Of a stretch of 64,000 nt of DNA, positions 51,218-60,463 are shown piece by piece (position 1 is the first letter of the stretch; each line of letters begins with the position of its first letter). A program made the translations under genes and the position numbers. Where the stretch lies: assembly GCF_900176285.1 (NCBI RefSeq), contig NZ_FWXF01000007.1, forward strand, positions 121,886 through 185,885. The letters run 5' to 3'. Source of the DNA: Desulfacinum hydrothermale DSM 13146. GTDB lineage: Bacteria; Desulfobacterota; Syntrophobacteria; Syntrophobacterales; DSM-9756. A model generated the notes under the pieces. The model saw nothing but the letters and a program-made list of their open reading frames with translations. It was not told the origin of the DNA and ran no database searches.

Positions 51218-53868
51218 TGCTTGCCTTCCCCGGCTCCCAGTTCACGCCAGGCCATGGCCCGCGCCAAAGCCAGCTCCTCCTGGCGGCTCCTCAGCTCTCC
51301 GTTCAAGCGGGCATCCAGAACGCGATCCAGAATCTTGGCATAGATAGGACCGGGGGGAATGCCCATCTCCTGGAGATCCCTTCCTCGTATCTCCGGCTGC
51401 ACGTGACGATACCGATGGAAATAGTGGCTGATGGCCCGCCGGACCTCTTCCCGTTGCGTGGTGGCCATCATGAACAGGATCTCTTCCGGCCTGAACGGTT
51501 GGAGTGCTCGATAGATAGCACTGGGACGTGGGGGAGGCAACCGCAAAAAGTCTCCCAGGACCTCGTTAACCCTTTGAAACGTCCAGGCAATTCGTTCCCT
51601 CATGTTTTTCGGAAGATCCAGGCGCTCCAGGACCTTCCCAAGATCTCTGTAATGCAGCCTGGACAGGAGCCCCAGGAGATAGACCCGCCAACCCTCCAGC
51701 GGCTCTTCCAGGAAGCTCAGTTCGTACCAGGACAACACCTCCTTGATTTGCAGAAGGGTTTCCACAGCCTTGGCGTCGAAACACACGTTGGGGCAGATGA
51801 CCTCCAGGACGCCGAATTCCGCCATGCGCCGGACAGCCGGCACCGGATCTTCTTCCATGAGGATGTGCTGGATCTCGTGGAAGAGTCGCTGGCCTCCCAG
51901 CCGGTCGATGAGCCCGATCTTGACCGCGTGGCGCATGAGGCTCGCCGTCTGCTTTCCCACTCGAAACCCAAAGCGCTGCTCAAACCGGATGGCCCTCAGG
52001 ATGCGGGTGGGATCCTCCACAAAGCTCAGGTTGTGCAGCACTCGGATGGCCTTATCCTTGATATCCCGCTGCCCACCGAAAAAGTCGATGAGCTGACCGA
52101 ATTCGTCGGGATTGAGCGCCAAGGCCAGGGTGTTGATGGTGAAATCGCGCCGGTACAGGTCCATCTTGAGCGAACCGAACTGCACCACGGGAAGGGCCGC
52201 CGGATACTGGTAGTATTCCAGGCGGGCCGTGGCCACGTCCACCTTGAGACGCTCGTCGAAGATGAGCACGGCCGTATTGAACTTCTTGTGGCACCGGGCC
52301 CGAATCCCTTCCCGTTCGGCGAAGGCCTTGGCAAAGCGAATGCCGTCGCCTTCCACCACAATGTCGATATCCAGGTTGGGGCGACGCAGCAGCAGATCGC
52401 GAACGAAGCCTCCCACGGCGTAGACCTTGTAATGGAGCTCTTGGCCCAGCTCCCCGAACCGGCGCAGCAGCCCGATGATCTCGCGCGGCAACTGTTCGGC
52501 CAGAACGCTGGTCACGTTTTTGCGGCGCCCCCACGGGCCCGAAGCCATCTCTTCCTTGAGGGCCATCGGCTCCCGGGACCGATCCGTTATCAGGTGATTG
52601 AGAAGATCGCGCCGCGTCACCACCCCCACCAGTCGGTCCCCGTCCATCACGGGCAGAATGCGCTGCTGATGCTCCACCAGATGTTTTTGAATCTCCATCA
52701 GGGTGGCCGAGGCCTGCACCGTGGAAAAATCCCGATTCATGTAGTCGGAGACCTTCTGGTCGCGCAGACCGTGATAGATGGCCTTTTCCACCACTTGGCG
52801 GTTGATCAGGCCCGCCAGGCGCCCCTTTTCCAGAACGGGCATGGCGTTGATGTTATAGCGCAACATGATCTCTTCCACCTGCCCCAGCGAGCTTTCGGCA
52901 TCGGCTGTGAGCACGGGGGAGCTCATCAGGGTGCGGGCGGTCACCGACGGCTTGATGGTGCTCTGGAGCAGTTCGAAGAGGCGGTCTTCAGCCTGGATGA
53001 GCGTCAAATCCCGAATGGTGGCGGAAGCCGCCGTGGCGTGGCCGCCCCCGCCGAAGTGTGCCGCAATCTCGCCCACGTTCACCTCGGGAATCCGGCTCCG
53101 GGCCACCAGATAGATCCGATCCTCCATGCGCGCCAAGGCGAAGATCACATCCAGGTTTTCCATGTCCTTCAGCTTGTGGACCAGAACGGCGAAGTCCCCC
53201 ACGTACTTATCCACGGACACCGTGGCCACGCACACGTCCACCCCGTTGATGTTGTAGGTGCGTGCCGACTGCAAAAGCTCGTTCAAAAGAGCCACCTGCT
53301 CCGCGGTGAGTTCTCGTGTGACCAGGTCGGAGACCATGTTGAGATCGGCCCCCTGCTCCACCAGGTAGGCGGCCGCCCGGAAATCTTCCGGTGTGGTGCT
53401 CGAGAAGGTGAAGGAGCCCGTATCTTCAAAGATACCCAGGATGAGCATGGTGGCCTCTTCCGAGCTCAAGGGAATGCCCCGCTGGCGGATGAGCTCGGTG
53501 AGCAGCGTCACCGTCGCCCCCACGGGCTTGACGACCTCCACCGACCCGTGCACGTCGTCTTCCGCGTCGGGGTGGTGATCGTAGATGTGGACCTCCACCC
53601 GGCCCGCCTCGATGAGCTCACGAAACTTGCCGATGCGCGAGGCCTGCCGCGTGTCCACCAGCACCAGCCGGGTCACCTGTTCCAGGTCCAAGCCCTTGAG
53701 CTTGGTGAAGTCGAAAAGATAGCCCGCCGTGCTGACAAAGAACTCCCGAAGGTTCTTTTCCTGAGATCCTGGAAAGACGAGCAGGGCCTCGGGATAAAGC
53801 TTCTTGGCGGCCACCATGGAAGCCATGGCGTCGAAGTCGGCATTGAGGTGGGTGGTGATCACATCCAT
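51214..53868 (-). CDS. DHH-CBS-CBS-polynucleotide adenylyl/CCA-type nucleotidyltransferase fusion
   Basis: An 884-residue multidomain protein (890 if an upstream ATG at 53886 is used). The N-terminus is a DHH phosphoesterase ('THLNADFDAMASM', 'VLVDTRQ', 'YDHHPDAED', and DHHA1 motif 'GGGGHATAAS' near 275). Two CBS domains span about residues 310-430. The C-terminal half is a class II tRNA nucleotidyltransferase / poly(A) polymerase head ('VGGFVRDLLLRRPNLDIDIV' with the DxD metal site, and 'RRDFTINTLA'). In Aquifex and some other phyla such fusions act as A-adding enzymes in split CCA addition. No C-adding partner is in the window. The DHH part may act as a nanoRNase-like hydrolase. Confidence 0.88.
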   Translation of the reverse strand: MDVITTHLNADFDAMASMVAAKKLYPEALLVFPGSQEKNLREFFVSTAGYLFDFTKLKGLDLEQVTRLVLVDTRQASRIGKFRELIEAGRVEVHIYDHHPDAEDDVHGSVEVVKPVGATVTLLTELIRQRGIPLSSEEATMLILGIFEDTGSFTFSSTTPEDFRAAAYLVEQGADLNMVSDLVTRELTAEQVALLNELLQSARTYNINGVDVCVATVSVDKYVGDFAVLVHKLKDMENLDVIFALARMEDRIYLVARSRIPEVNVGEIAAHFGGGGHATAASATIRDLTLIQAEDRLFELLQSTIKPSVTARTLMSSPVLTADAESSLGQVEEIMLRYNINAMPVLEKGRLAGLINRQVVEKAIYHGLRDQKVSDYMNRDFSTVQASATLMEIQKHLVEHQQRILPVMDGDRLVGVVTRRDLLNHLITDRSREPMALKEEMASGPWGRRKNVTSVLAEQLPREIIGLLRRFGELGQELHYKVYAVGGFVRDLLLRRPNLDIDIVVEGDGIRFAKAFAEREGIRARCHKKFNTAVLIFDERLKVDVATARLEYYQYPAALPVVQFGSLKMDLYRRDFTINTLALALNPDEFGQLIDFFGGQRDIKDKAIRVLHNLSFVEDPTRILRAIRFEQRFGFRVGKQTASLMRHAVKIGLIDRLGGQRLFHEIQHILMEEDPVPAVRRMAEFGVLEVICPNVCFDAKAVETLLQIKEVLSWYELSFLEEPLEGWRVYLLGLLSRLHYRDLGKVLERLDLPKNMRERIAWTFQRVNEVLGDFLRLPPPRPSAIYRALQPFRPEEILFMMATTQREEVRRAISHYFHRYRHVQPEIRGRDLQEMGIPPGPIYAKILDRVLDARLNGELRSRQEELALARAMAWRELGAGEGKQ

Positions 53869-53899
53869 TGGGCTACACCCTGCCACTGGTGAAGGGGTC

Positions 53900-54784
53900 T
53901 CATCCGCGAGGATGATGGATTTGGTGGAGCCTTTTCAGGCGCTCCCGAGCCACGGCCGTGTAGATCTGTGTGGTACTGATGTCTGCATGGCCCAGCATCA
54001 CCTGCAAAGACCGAAGGTCGGCCCCGTTTTCCAGCAGATGGGTGGCGAAGGAATGCCTCAATACATGGGGACTCACCGTCTTGGAAACCCCGGCTCGCAC
54101 GGCGTATTTCTTTACCATCTTCCACACGCCCTGACGGGAAAGTCGCCTGCCCTGGGCGTTCAAAAAGATCACGTCCCGGTCCTCCCGCCCGGCCAGCCGG
54201 GGCCGTCCCCGGTCGAGATAGGTCTTCAAAGCCTCCAAGGCCCATTCCCCCAGAGGCACCAGGCGCTCCTTGTCTCCCTTGCCGCGGACGATCAGGAAGC
54301 CGGCCTCCAGGTTGATCTGCGAAAAGCGCAGCTCCACCAGCTCGGACACGCGAAGCCCCGTGGCATAGAGGATTTCCAAGATGGCCCGATCCCGCATCCC
54401 CAGGGGGGTACCGGGATCCGGCATTTGCAAGATGGCCTCCACCTGCTCACCGCTCAAAACCTTGGGAAGCGAAGCGGGGATCTTGGGGAAGGCGATCCGG
54501 GAAGCCACGTTCTTTTCGATCAGATCCTTCGATTCCAGGTAACGGAAAAAGGACCGCACGGCCGCCAACCTCCGTGCCCGAGTGCGCGGGCTCAGTCCCT
54601 GCAAGCCCTGCCGGAAATAGCCGAAAAGTGCCTCGCTTTCCACATCGCGCCAGCTCTTGGCGCCCCTTTGCGAAAGATAGTCCGTCGCATGGGCCAAATC
54701 GGCGGCATAGGCCCGCACCGTATTGGCGCTCAACCGCCGTTCCGCCACCAGGTAGGTGAGAAAACGATCCACCATTTCGTCCAC
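53900..54784 (-). CDS. xerD: Tyrosine recombinase XerD
   Basis: A 294-residue site-specific recombinase for resolving chromosome dimers at dif together with XerC and FtsK. The N-terminal SAM-like core-binding domain covers residues 1-90. Catalytic residues are all present: Arg145 (ATGLRVSEL), Lys169 (RGKGDKER), His240 and Arg243 (SPHVLRHSFATH), His266 (LGHADIS) and the nucleophile Tyr275 (TTQIYTAV). Length and motif spacing match XerD rather than a phage integrase. It lies 31 bases upstream of the CCA-type fusion gene and heads the long minus-strand chain. Confidence 0.93.
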   Translation of the reverse strand: MDEMVDRFLTYLVAERRLSANTVRAYAADLAHATDYLSQRGAKSWRDVESEALFGYFRQGLQGLSPRTRARRLAAVRSFFRYLESKDLIEKNVASRIAFPKIPASLPKVLSGEQVEAILQMPDPGTPLGMRDRAILEILYATGLRVSELVELRFSQINLEAGFLIVRGKGDKERLVPLGEWALEALKTYLDRGRPRLAGREDRDVIFLNAQGRRLSRQGVWKMVKKYAVRAGVSKTVSPHVLRHSFATHLLENGADLRSLQVMLGHADISTTQIYTAVARERLKRLHQIHHPRG

Positions 54785-54911
54785 CGCACTGTCTCCCCTG
54801 CTCCGTCAATCGCCCCTGCCCGGGCGGCACCCATCGCCCCTGGCGAGACGACCGTTTGCGGCGCGGCGACCCTGTGTCCCTTCCGGCACGATCCCACACA
54901 TTCCCAGCCCC

Positions 54912-56564
54912 TCAGCGCTTGGGGTGGTTCAGGGGCACCGAATAGGTCTGGAAATGGAAGTCCACCAGAAGGGAGGTTTCCACTTCGTCCGCTTTGCGAT
55001 GTGTGGACACCACGTCGATCTGATGGGTTTTGCCCTCTTCGTCCGGGATCCGAATGGTCTCGCCGTCGCGGAATCCGCCCCTGCGGTACCACACATCGGG
55101 CGGCAGCAGCCAGGCCTTTCCAAAGGTGTCCTCAAAGCGGAAGTAGTCGAGAGCGTCCTTGGGGAACTGGACATAGAGACAGAGCTCCTCATCGGAGGCG
55201 GGACGGCGCAGGCTCTCTTCCAACTCCTTTCGCTTGGCCTCCAGGTCCACATCGGGCAACGGCTGAATTCCCGCCTCATCGGCCAGGATCTGGTACCATT
55301 TCTTGCCGTCGCGCCGCCCGTGTTCCAGTACCTTTTCGTAGATCCATTGCTGAGGCTCGTAGAAGGGAAAGGGGCCGTAGCGGCCGAGCAGCAGGTTTTT
55401 CAAGTCATCGCTCGGGTTTTCGTACCTGCCGTGGATGACGTTGCTCACCGCCGTGCTCCAAAGGATCTGGCTTCCCGGCGTAACGGACCAGATGTTGCCC
55501 ATCTCGCGGTTCACGTCCATGAGTTCACTGAAGATCTGGTGGATCCGCTCCAGGAGTCCCAGGCTCTGGGCCTGCTCGAAAGCGATGCTGGCCGCGCCCC
55601 CGGTGAGTTTGTGACGCTTCACGGTGGGATCGAAGCCGCGAAACGGTGTTTCGAACCGCTCGTAATGGCGCCTCTCCCGGCGCAACAGGTCCGAAGCGTC
55701 CACGATGGGCTGGACCTTGAGTCCCGGTGCCTTGTAGCCATAGTCGTTGAGGGTCTGAATGAGGCTCAAGGCCGGCGCCTGGGAATACATGCCCCCGTAG
55801 CCGTGATCGGCCACTTCCACGATCTTCACGCCGTTTTCCACCGCCGCCACCAGGCGGCCCAGATCGTTGGCATCCGTATTGTGGCCGTGGTAGGCCAGGA
55901 TGAGCTCCGGATAACGGGACGTGATGGCCGCCACCAGGGAGGCGATCCGTCGCGGGCTCCCCACGGCCGAATGGTTCTTGATCCCCACGATGATCTCTTC
56001 GCCAAAGGTGTCCAGAATCTCTCCCACCTTGGCCACGTAGTACTCGTCCGTGTGTCCAACGCCCGTGTTGAAGCAGACACACGGCATGAGGAGCTTCCCC
56101 GCCTTCTGGACCTCACGCCCCACCACTTCCAGGTTCGGCACATGGTTGAGAAAGTCGTAGACCCGCCACACATCCACGTACCGGGCAAAGAGTCGCACCG
56201 TCATGCGCAGTACATTGTCCGGGTACGGCCGATACCCGAAGAGATTCCGTCCCCGGCACACGGTCTGCACCAGGGTTTGTGGCATACGCTGTTTGACCAG
56301 TCGGAGCTTCTCGAAGGGATTGATCTGCCGGTTCATGAGATCCACGTGGACCGAAGCGCCGCCGGTGACTTCAAAGGCGAAGTAGCCGGTATCGTCCCGG
56401 TAGGGAGCCACACGGAGGGTCGTGCGGGGAAGGATCCGGCACTTGAAGTCGGATTGCGACACGTCCCGTTCGTTGTTGGTGAGAAAATAACCGGGAGTCT
56501 CCCGCAAGAAGGCCAGGATCTCCCGGACGCTCATCTTCGCTGTGACCCGTTGTCTGTCTGGCAT
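54912..56564 (-). CDS. Divergent biotin-dependent carboxyltransferase (pyruvate carboxylase subunit B-like), no biotin domain
   Basis: A 550-residue TIM-barrel protein of the pyruvate carboxylase / transcarboxylase 5S / oxaloacetate decarboxylase alpha group. Metal ligands appear conserved: Asp34 in 'ERDVSQSD' (family RDGHQS), carboxylated Lys196 in 'GIKNHSAVG' (family KDMAGL), and His226/His228 in 'AYHGHNTDAND'. The catalytic Thr/Ser site is probably Ser326 in 'LTGGAASIAFEQAQSLGL'. 'EVTGGASVHV' and 'CRGRNLFGYRPYPDN' also match. Sequence around these sites departs from the common form. The C-terminus ends near 'FQTYSVPLNHPKR' with no biotin attachment 'MKM' domain. It is paired with the biotin carboxylase gene upstream, so a separate biotin carrier must exist. 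Pyruvate is the likely but unproven acceptor. Confidence 0.78.
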   Translation of the reverse strand: MPDRQRVTAKMSVREILAFLRETPGYFLTNNERDVSQSDFKCRILPRTTLRVAPYRDDTGYFAFEVTGGASVHVDLMNRQINPFEKLRLVKQRMPQTLVQTVCRGRNLFGYRPYPDNVLRMTVRLFARYVDVWRVYDFLNHVPNLEVVGREVQKAGKLLMPCVCFNTGVGHTDEYYVAKVGEILDTFGEEIIVGIKNHSAVGSPRRIASLVAAITSRYPELILAYHGHNTDANDLGRLVAAVENGVKIVEVADHGYGGMYSQAPALSLIQTLNDYGYKAPGLKVQPIVDASDLLRRERRHYERFETPFRGFDPTVKRHKLTGGAASIAFEQAQSLGLLERIHQIFSELMDVNREMGNIWSVTPGSQILWSTAVSNVIHGRYENPSDDLKNLLLGRYGPFPFYEPQQWIYEKVLEHGRRDGKKWYQILADEAGIQPLPDVDLEAKRKELEESLRRPASDEELCLYVQFPKDALDYFRFEDTFGKAWLLPPDVWYRRGGFRDGETIRIPDEEGKTHQIDVVSTHRKADEVETSLLVDFHFQTYSVPLNHPKR

Positions 56565-56767
56565 GCCCGTTCGCTCCCAAGGTCCTTATAGGTTTAGCAC
56601 CCGCTCGTGGATACGGCGCCTTCAGCCCGCCCCCCAAGCCGGCACCGGCCGCCCCTTCCGTCCAGGCAGGAGGTCATCTTCCTGCCGGCAATCGTGCAAG
56701 CGCACTTTCACACGCATGGCCAAGATACGATGGAATGGCCGAATCCCTCCGCCTCCCCCACAGCCCG

Positions 56768-58210
56768 TTAGGATCTTTCGGCGTAAGGATTGAGGCCGTA
56801 GGCGTTGATCTCTGCGATGAGACGCGCCAGCCGATCGAACTCCGGCACTTCCTCTCGGTAGTCCAACAGCTCCGGATGGGTGTCGATGTAGGATGTGTCA
56901 AACTTTTGATGAACAAAGTCGGGCTCCTGCACAATCTGCTTGTAAAAGGGAATGGTGGTTTTGACCCCCACGATGTTAAAGCCGTCAAGGGCCCGACGGA
57001 GCCGGTCCACCGCCTCGTGCCAGGTAAAGCCGTAAACGGTCAGCTTGACCAGCATGGAATCGTAATAACGGGGGATTTCGTAGCCCTGATAGATGCACCC
57101 GTCCAACCGCACGCCGTGTCCGCCAGGTGACTGGTAGATGCGGATGTGGCCGGGGTTGGGGATAAAGCCGTTTTTGGGGTCTTCCGCATTGATCCGCAGT
57201 TCGATGGCGTGTCCGCGCACCTTCACCTCGTCCTGACCAAAAGAGAGGCCCTCCCCGGCGGCGATCCGGAGCTGCTCGCGCACGATATCCACCCCGGTGA
57301 CCATCTCCGTCACCGTATGCTCCACTTGAATGCGGGTGTTCACCTCCAGAAAATAGTACTGGTCTTCCGAATCCACCAGAAATTCCACGGTTCCCGCGTT
57401 CACATAGCCGGTGGCCCGCGCGGCCCGGACCGCATCCTCACAGATGCGCTCTTCGACCAGCGAGGGCAGGGTGGCCGGAGCGATCTCGATCATCTTCTGG
57501 TGGCGGCGCTGGATAGAACAGTTCCGGGTGCCCAGATGAACCACGTTGCCGTGCCCGTCAGCCAGGACCTGCACCTCCACATGGCGCGGATTCTTGAGGC
57601 CCTTTTCCAGATAGATCCGCTCATCCCCGAAGGCCATGCGCGCTTCGGACCGGGCCAGACGAAGCCCCTGGACCAATTCCGCCGTGTCGTTGGCCACCCG
57701 GATGCCGCGGCCACCGCCTCCGGCCACCGCCTTGATCATGATGGGAAACCCGTGGCGTCGCGCGAACTCCAGGGCCTCCTTTTCCCCATCCTGCCCGTCG
57801 GGCAATACGCCGCTTCCCGGTATCACCGGGATGCCGGCCTCCGTCATGACCTTTCGGGCGATCACCTTGCTGCCCATGTCGGAAATCACCTGGGGAGGCG
57901 GCCCCACGAACAGGAGCCCGTTGTCCGTGCAGCGTTTGGAAAAGAGGGGATTTTCCGCCAGGAAACCGTAACCCGGATGAACGGCGTCGGCCCCCACGGC
58001 CTTGGCCGCTTGCACGATGCGATCGATGTCCAGATAGTCTTTGCGCGGCCCGGACCCAATACACACCGCTTCATCGCTTTTCATGATGTGCATGGCCGTC
58101 TTGTCGGTCTCTTCATAGATCGCCACCGTGCGAATCCCCAGTTCCTGGGCGGAACGTATGATCCGAATGGCGATCTCCCCTCGATTGGCCACCAGAAGCT
58201 TCTTGAACAT
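56768..58210 (-). CDS. Biotin carboxylase subunit (AccC/PycA type)
   Basis: A 480-residue ATP-grasp enzyme that carboxylates biotin with bicarbonate and ATP. 'FKKLLVANRGEIAIRIIRSA' is the standard start; 'HPGYGFLAENP', the glycine-rich ATP loop 'AGGGGRGI', 'CSIQRRHQKMIEIAP' and 'EVNTRIQVEHTVTE' follow. ATG 58210 has GGGGTGG upstream; the frame runs on upstream without support. A 203-base gap separates it from the carboxyltransferase gene downstream, with no good terminator, so together they look like a two-subunit pyruvate carboxylase. It could instead serve acetyl-CoA carboxylase; the neighbouring carboxyltransferase makes the first more likely. Confidence 0.92.
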   Translation of the reverse strand: MFKKLLVANRGEIAIRIIRSAQELGIRTVAIYEETDKTAMHIMKSDEAVCIGSGPRKDYLDIDRIVQAAKAVGADAVHPGYGFLAENPLFSKRCTDNGLLFVGPPPQVISDMGSKVIARKVMTEAGIPVIPGSGVLPDGQDGEKEALEFARRHGFPIMIKAVAGGGGRGIRVANDTAELVQGLRLARSEARMAFGDERIYLEKGLKNPRHVEVQVLADGHGNVVHLGTRNCSIQRRHQKMIEIAPATLPSLVEERICEDAVRAARATGYVNAGTVEFLVDSEDQYYFLEVNTRIQVEHTVTEMVTGVDIVREQLRIAAGEGLSFGQDEVKVRGHAIELRINAEDPKNGFIPNPGHIRIYQSPGGHGVRLDGCIYQGYEIPRYYDSMLVKLTVYGFTWHEAVDRLRRALDGFNIVGVKTTIPFYKQIVQEPDFVHQKFDTSYIDTHPELLDYREEVPEFDRLARLIAEINAYGLNPYAERS

Positions 58211-58502
58211 GGACCACCCCTTCGCTTGGGTGCAAAACCCCGGGGCCCGGCCACCCCGGCGTGGCATTCCCGTATCTGCCTTCCGGTCCGCGGACGCGGA
58301 AGATGTGGTTTCTTCTCGATAGAGCGCACGCCCCGTCGTCGGCGGCGGCAAAGACGGCACAAAGATCACCACAGGCCATCTCGTGCGAGTGGCTAGCACT
58401 CATAGCATAGTGCCCGGGGGGGATCAACGGCGCAATGGCGGGAAGATCTCAGGCTGGCTCACAAGGCGGGAATCCTCAGGCCGCGGATCGGTCCTCGCTT
58501 CC

Positions 58503-58766
58503 TTACGGCCTCGGGGCGGATCGCCGCCGCTGTTCGCGTCGCCGACGGGTCATCCGATTGAGGTATTCGCGGTCCAAAAGGCTGCACTTGTAGGGCTTGA
58601 TCACCTCGGTCACTTCCCACTTGGGACGGTTCACGTCCTGGAGCAACTCCTTGATGCTGTTCCAGTACCCGGGGCTGTAGAACTCGCAATCCTTCCCCTC
58701 ATTAAAGAACTCACAATGCTGCTGGCTCACGTACTTTTCGTACTTCTTGCAATACTTGATCTTCAT
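58503..58766 (-). CDS. Small cysteine-containing protein of unknown function
   Basis: An 87-residue protein that I do not recognise. Four Cys are spread over its first two thirds (in 'KIKYCKKYEKY', 'QQHCEFFNEGKDCEFYSP' and 'KPYKCSLLD') and could bind one metal or form disulfides. The C-terminus is strongly basic ('RRRREQRRRS'). ATG 58766 has AAGGAGG upstream at good spacing, which makes translation likely; an upstream extension to 58877 lacks support. It lies between the biotin carboxylase gene and tRNA-Trp. A nucleic-acid or metal-binding role is a guess. Confidence 0.65.
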   Translation of the reverse strand: MKIKYCKKYEKYVSQQHCEFFNEGKDCEFYSPGYWNSIKELLQDVNRPKWEVTEVIKPYKCSLLDREYLNRMTRRRREQRRRSAPRP

Positions 58767-58927
58767 CCCAATCCTCCTTCCTGGCCCAGATCCCTTGGTG
58801 GGATCGAGCGCTTCCTGCTTTGGAATTTTAAGCACAAAGCATGCCGGAGACAAGGTGAGCGCCCTCTTTTTTGCCACATATTTTGCTTTACAACAGCTCC
58901 GGAAGGGGCTATAAAGGCGGCGGTTTT

Positions 58928-59004
58928 AGGCCAGTAGCTCGAACGGCTAGAGCACCGGACTCCAAATCCGGGGGTTGGGGGTTCGAATCCCTCCTGGCCT
59001 GCCA
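58928..59004 (+). tRNA. tRNA-Trp (anticodon CCA)
   Basis: Complete cloverleaf: acceptor AGGCCAG pairs with CTGGCCT, and the anticodon arm CCGGA-CTCCAAA-TCCGG gives anticodon CCA for UGG. The T-arm has GGTTCGAATCC, and an encoded CCA end is at 59002-59004. An intrinsic terminator follows at once. Confidence 0.95.
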
Positions 59005-59010
59005 CGCACG

Positions 59011-59047
59011 AAAAGGGGTACGGTATCCAGACCGCGACCCCTTTTTT
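59011..59047 (+). terminator. Rho-independent terminator after tRNA-Trp
   Basis: AGGGGT and CGGT pair with ACCG and ACCCCT, with a small internal loop, followed by six T. It begins seven bases after the tRNA 3' end. Confidence 0.85.
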
Positions 59048-59229
59048 ACTATGAGCACGCTTTTTCCTGCCCGTGCTTTGCAAGACCCCCCGCATCTTCG
59101 GTCACGCCTGGTCCCAAACGGCCCATACGCCGCCTTCACATGGGGTATGGGCCGTTTCAAGGCAGGCCCAGGTTCCATCATCCACTCGAGCGCCGAGCGG
59201 AAACGCGGAAGCTAGAGAAAGGAAGGACA

Positions 59230-60441
59230 ATGGTGGAAAGAATCCGGCTGAGAAATCCCATCGTGGAAATGGACGGCGACGAGATGACCCGGATCCTTTG
59301 GAAGATGGTAAAGGATGAGCTGCTCTTTCCCTACCTGGACCTGACCATCGACTACTACGACCTGGGCATCGAACACCGGGACGCCACCGACGACGCCGTG
59401 ACCCTGGATGCCGCCCGGGCCGTGGCAACCCACAAGGTGGGAGTCAAGTGCGCCACCATCACCCCCAACGCCGAACGGGTGAAGGAATACAACCTCAAGC
59501 GCGCCTACAAGAGCCCCAACGGCACGATCCGCGGTTACCTGGACGGAACGGTCTTCCGGACTCCCATCCTGGTGGAAAAGATTCCGCCGGCGGTCCGAAG
59601 CTGGAAAAAGCCCATCACCATCGCCCGCCACGCCTACGGGGACGTGTACCGAAACTCGGAGATCCGGGTGCCGGGACCAGGCACCGCCGAATTGGTCTTC
59701 CGCTCTTCCACGGGGGCGACCGAAGTGCGAAAGATCGCGGATTTCCAAGGCCCCGGCATCCTCCAGGGAATCCACAACACGGACGCCTCCATTCGGAGCT
59801 TCGCACGGGCCTGCTTCCTCTTCGCTCTCGACCATGGCGTGGACGTGTGGTTCGCCACCAAGGACACCATCTCAAAGACCTACGACGGCCGGTTCAAGGA
59901 GATCTTCGAAGAAGAATTCGCCGCCTATCGGGAGCGCTTCGAAGAAAAGGGCATCCACTATTTCTACACCCTCATCGACGACGTGGTGGCCCGGATCATG
60001 AAATCCGAAGGCGGCCTTCTCTGGGCCTGTAAGAATTACGACGGGGATGTCATGAGCGACATGGTGGCGTCCGCCTGCGGCAGCCTGGCCATGATGACCT
60101 CCGTTCTCATCTCCCCCCAAGGCTGCTACGTGTACGAAGCCGCCCACGGAACCGTCCAGCGCCACTATTATCGCTACCTCAAGGGCGAAAAGACCTCCAC
60201 CAACCCCATGGCCCTCCTCTTCGCCTGGACGGGAGCCATTCGGAAACGCGGCGAACTGGACGATGTTCCGGACGCGGTTCGCTTCGCCGACACCCTGGAA
60301 CGGGCCGCCTTGCGAACCATCGACGACGGGATCCTGACCGGGGATCTTGCCGCCATTTCCCCGCCCTTTCCCGGAAAGCAGATCGTGGACTCGGATGGGT
60401 TTCTGGCCGCCATCAAGGAGCGGCTGGACCAGGCCCTCTGA
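59230..60441 (+). CDS. icd: NADP-dependent isocitrate dehydrogenase, eukaryote-like type II
   Basis: A 403-residue enzyme that oxidatively decarboxylates isocitrate to 2-oxoglutarate. The sequence is of the homodimeric type found in mitochondria and some bacteria rather than E. coli Icd: 'NPIVEMDGDEMTRILW', 'KCATITPNAERVKEYNLK', 'SPNGTIRGYLDGTVFR', 'YDGDVMSDMVASACGSLAMM', 'EAAHGTVQRHYYRY' and 'TSTNPMALLFAWTGAI'. ATG 59230 is preceded by GGAAGG; the upstream extension in frame crosses tRNA-Trp and is not coding. It may supply glutamate precursors or run in an oxidative cycle for complete substrate oxidation. A phage-like cluster starts directly downstream. Confidence 0.95.
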   Translation: MVERIRLRNPIVEMDGDEMTRILWKMVKDELLFPYLDLTIDYYDLGIEHRDATDDAVTLDAARAVATHKVGVKCATITPNAERVKEYNLKRAYKSPNGTIRGYLDGTVFRTPILVEKIPPAVRSWKKPITIARHAYGDVYRNSEIRVPGPGTAELVFRSSTGATEVRKIADFQGPGILQGIHNTDASIRSFARACFLFALDHGVDVWFATKDTISKTYDGRFKEIFEEEFAAYRERFEEKGIHYFYTLIDDVVARIMKSEGGLLWACKNYDGDVMSDMVASACGSLAMMTSVLISPQGCYVYEAAHGTVQRHYYRYLKGEKTSTNPMALLFAWTGAIRKRGELDDVPDAVRFADTLERAALRTIDDGILTGDLAAISPPFPGKQIVDSDGFLAAIKERLDQAL

Positions 60442-60463
60442 AGGCTGCCGACGACGCCGAAAC

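Noticed and set aside
51217..53892. An 891-codon open frame opposite the DHH-CBS-nucleotidyltransferase gene
   Set aside because: Antisense shadow in third-position GC-rich DNA; the real gene has intact DHH, CBS and nucleotidyltransferase motifs.
54756..56591. A 611-codon open frame opposite the carboxyltransferase gene
   Set aside because: Antisense shadow with His/Val/Gly-rich composition and no recognisable domain.
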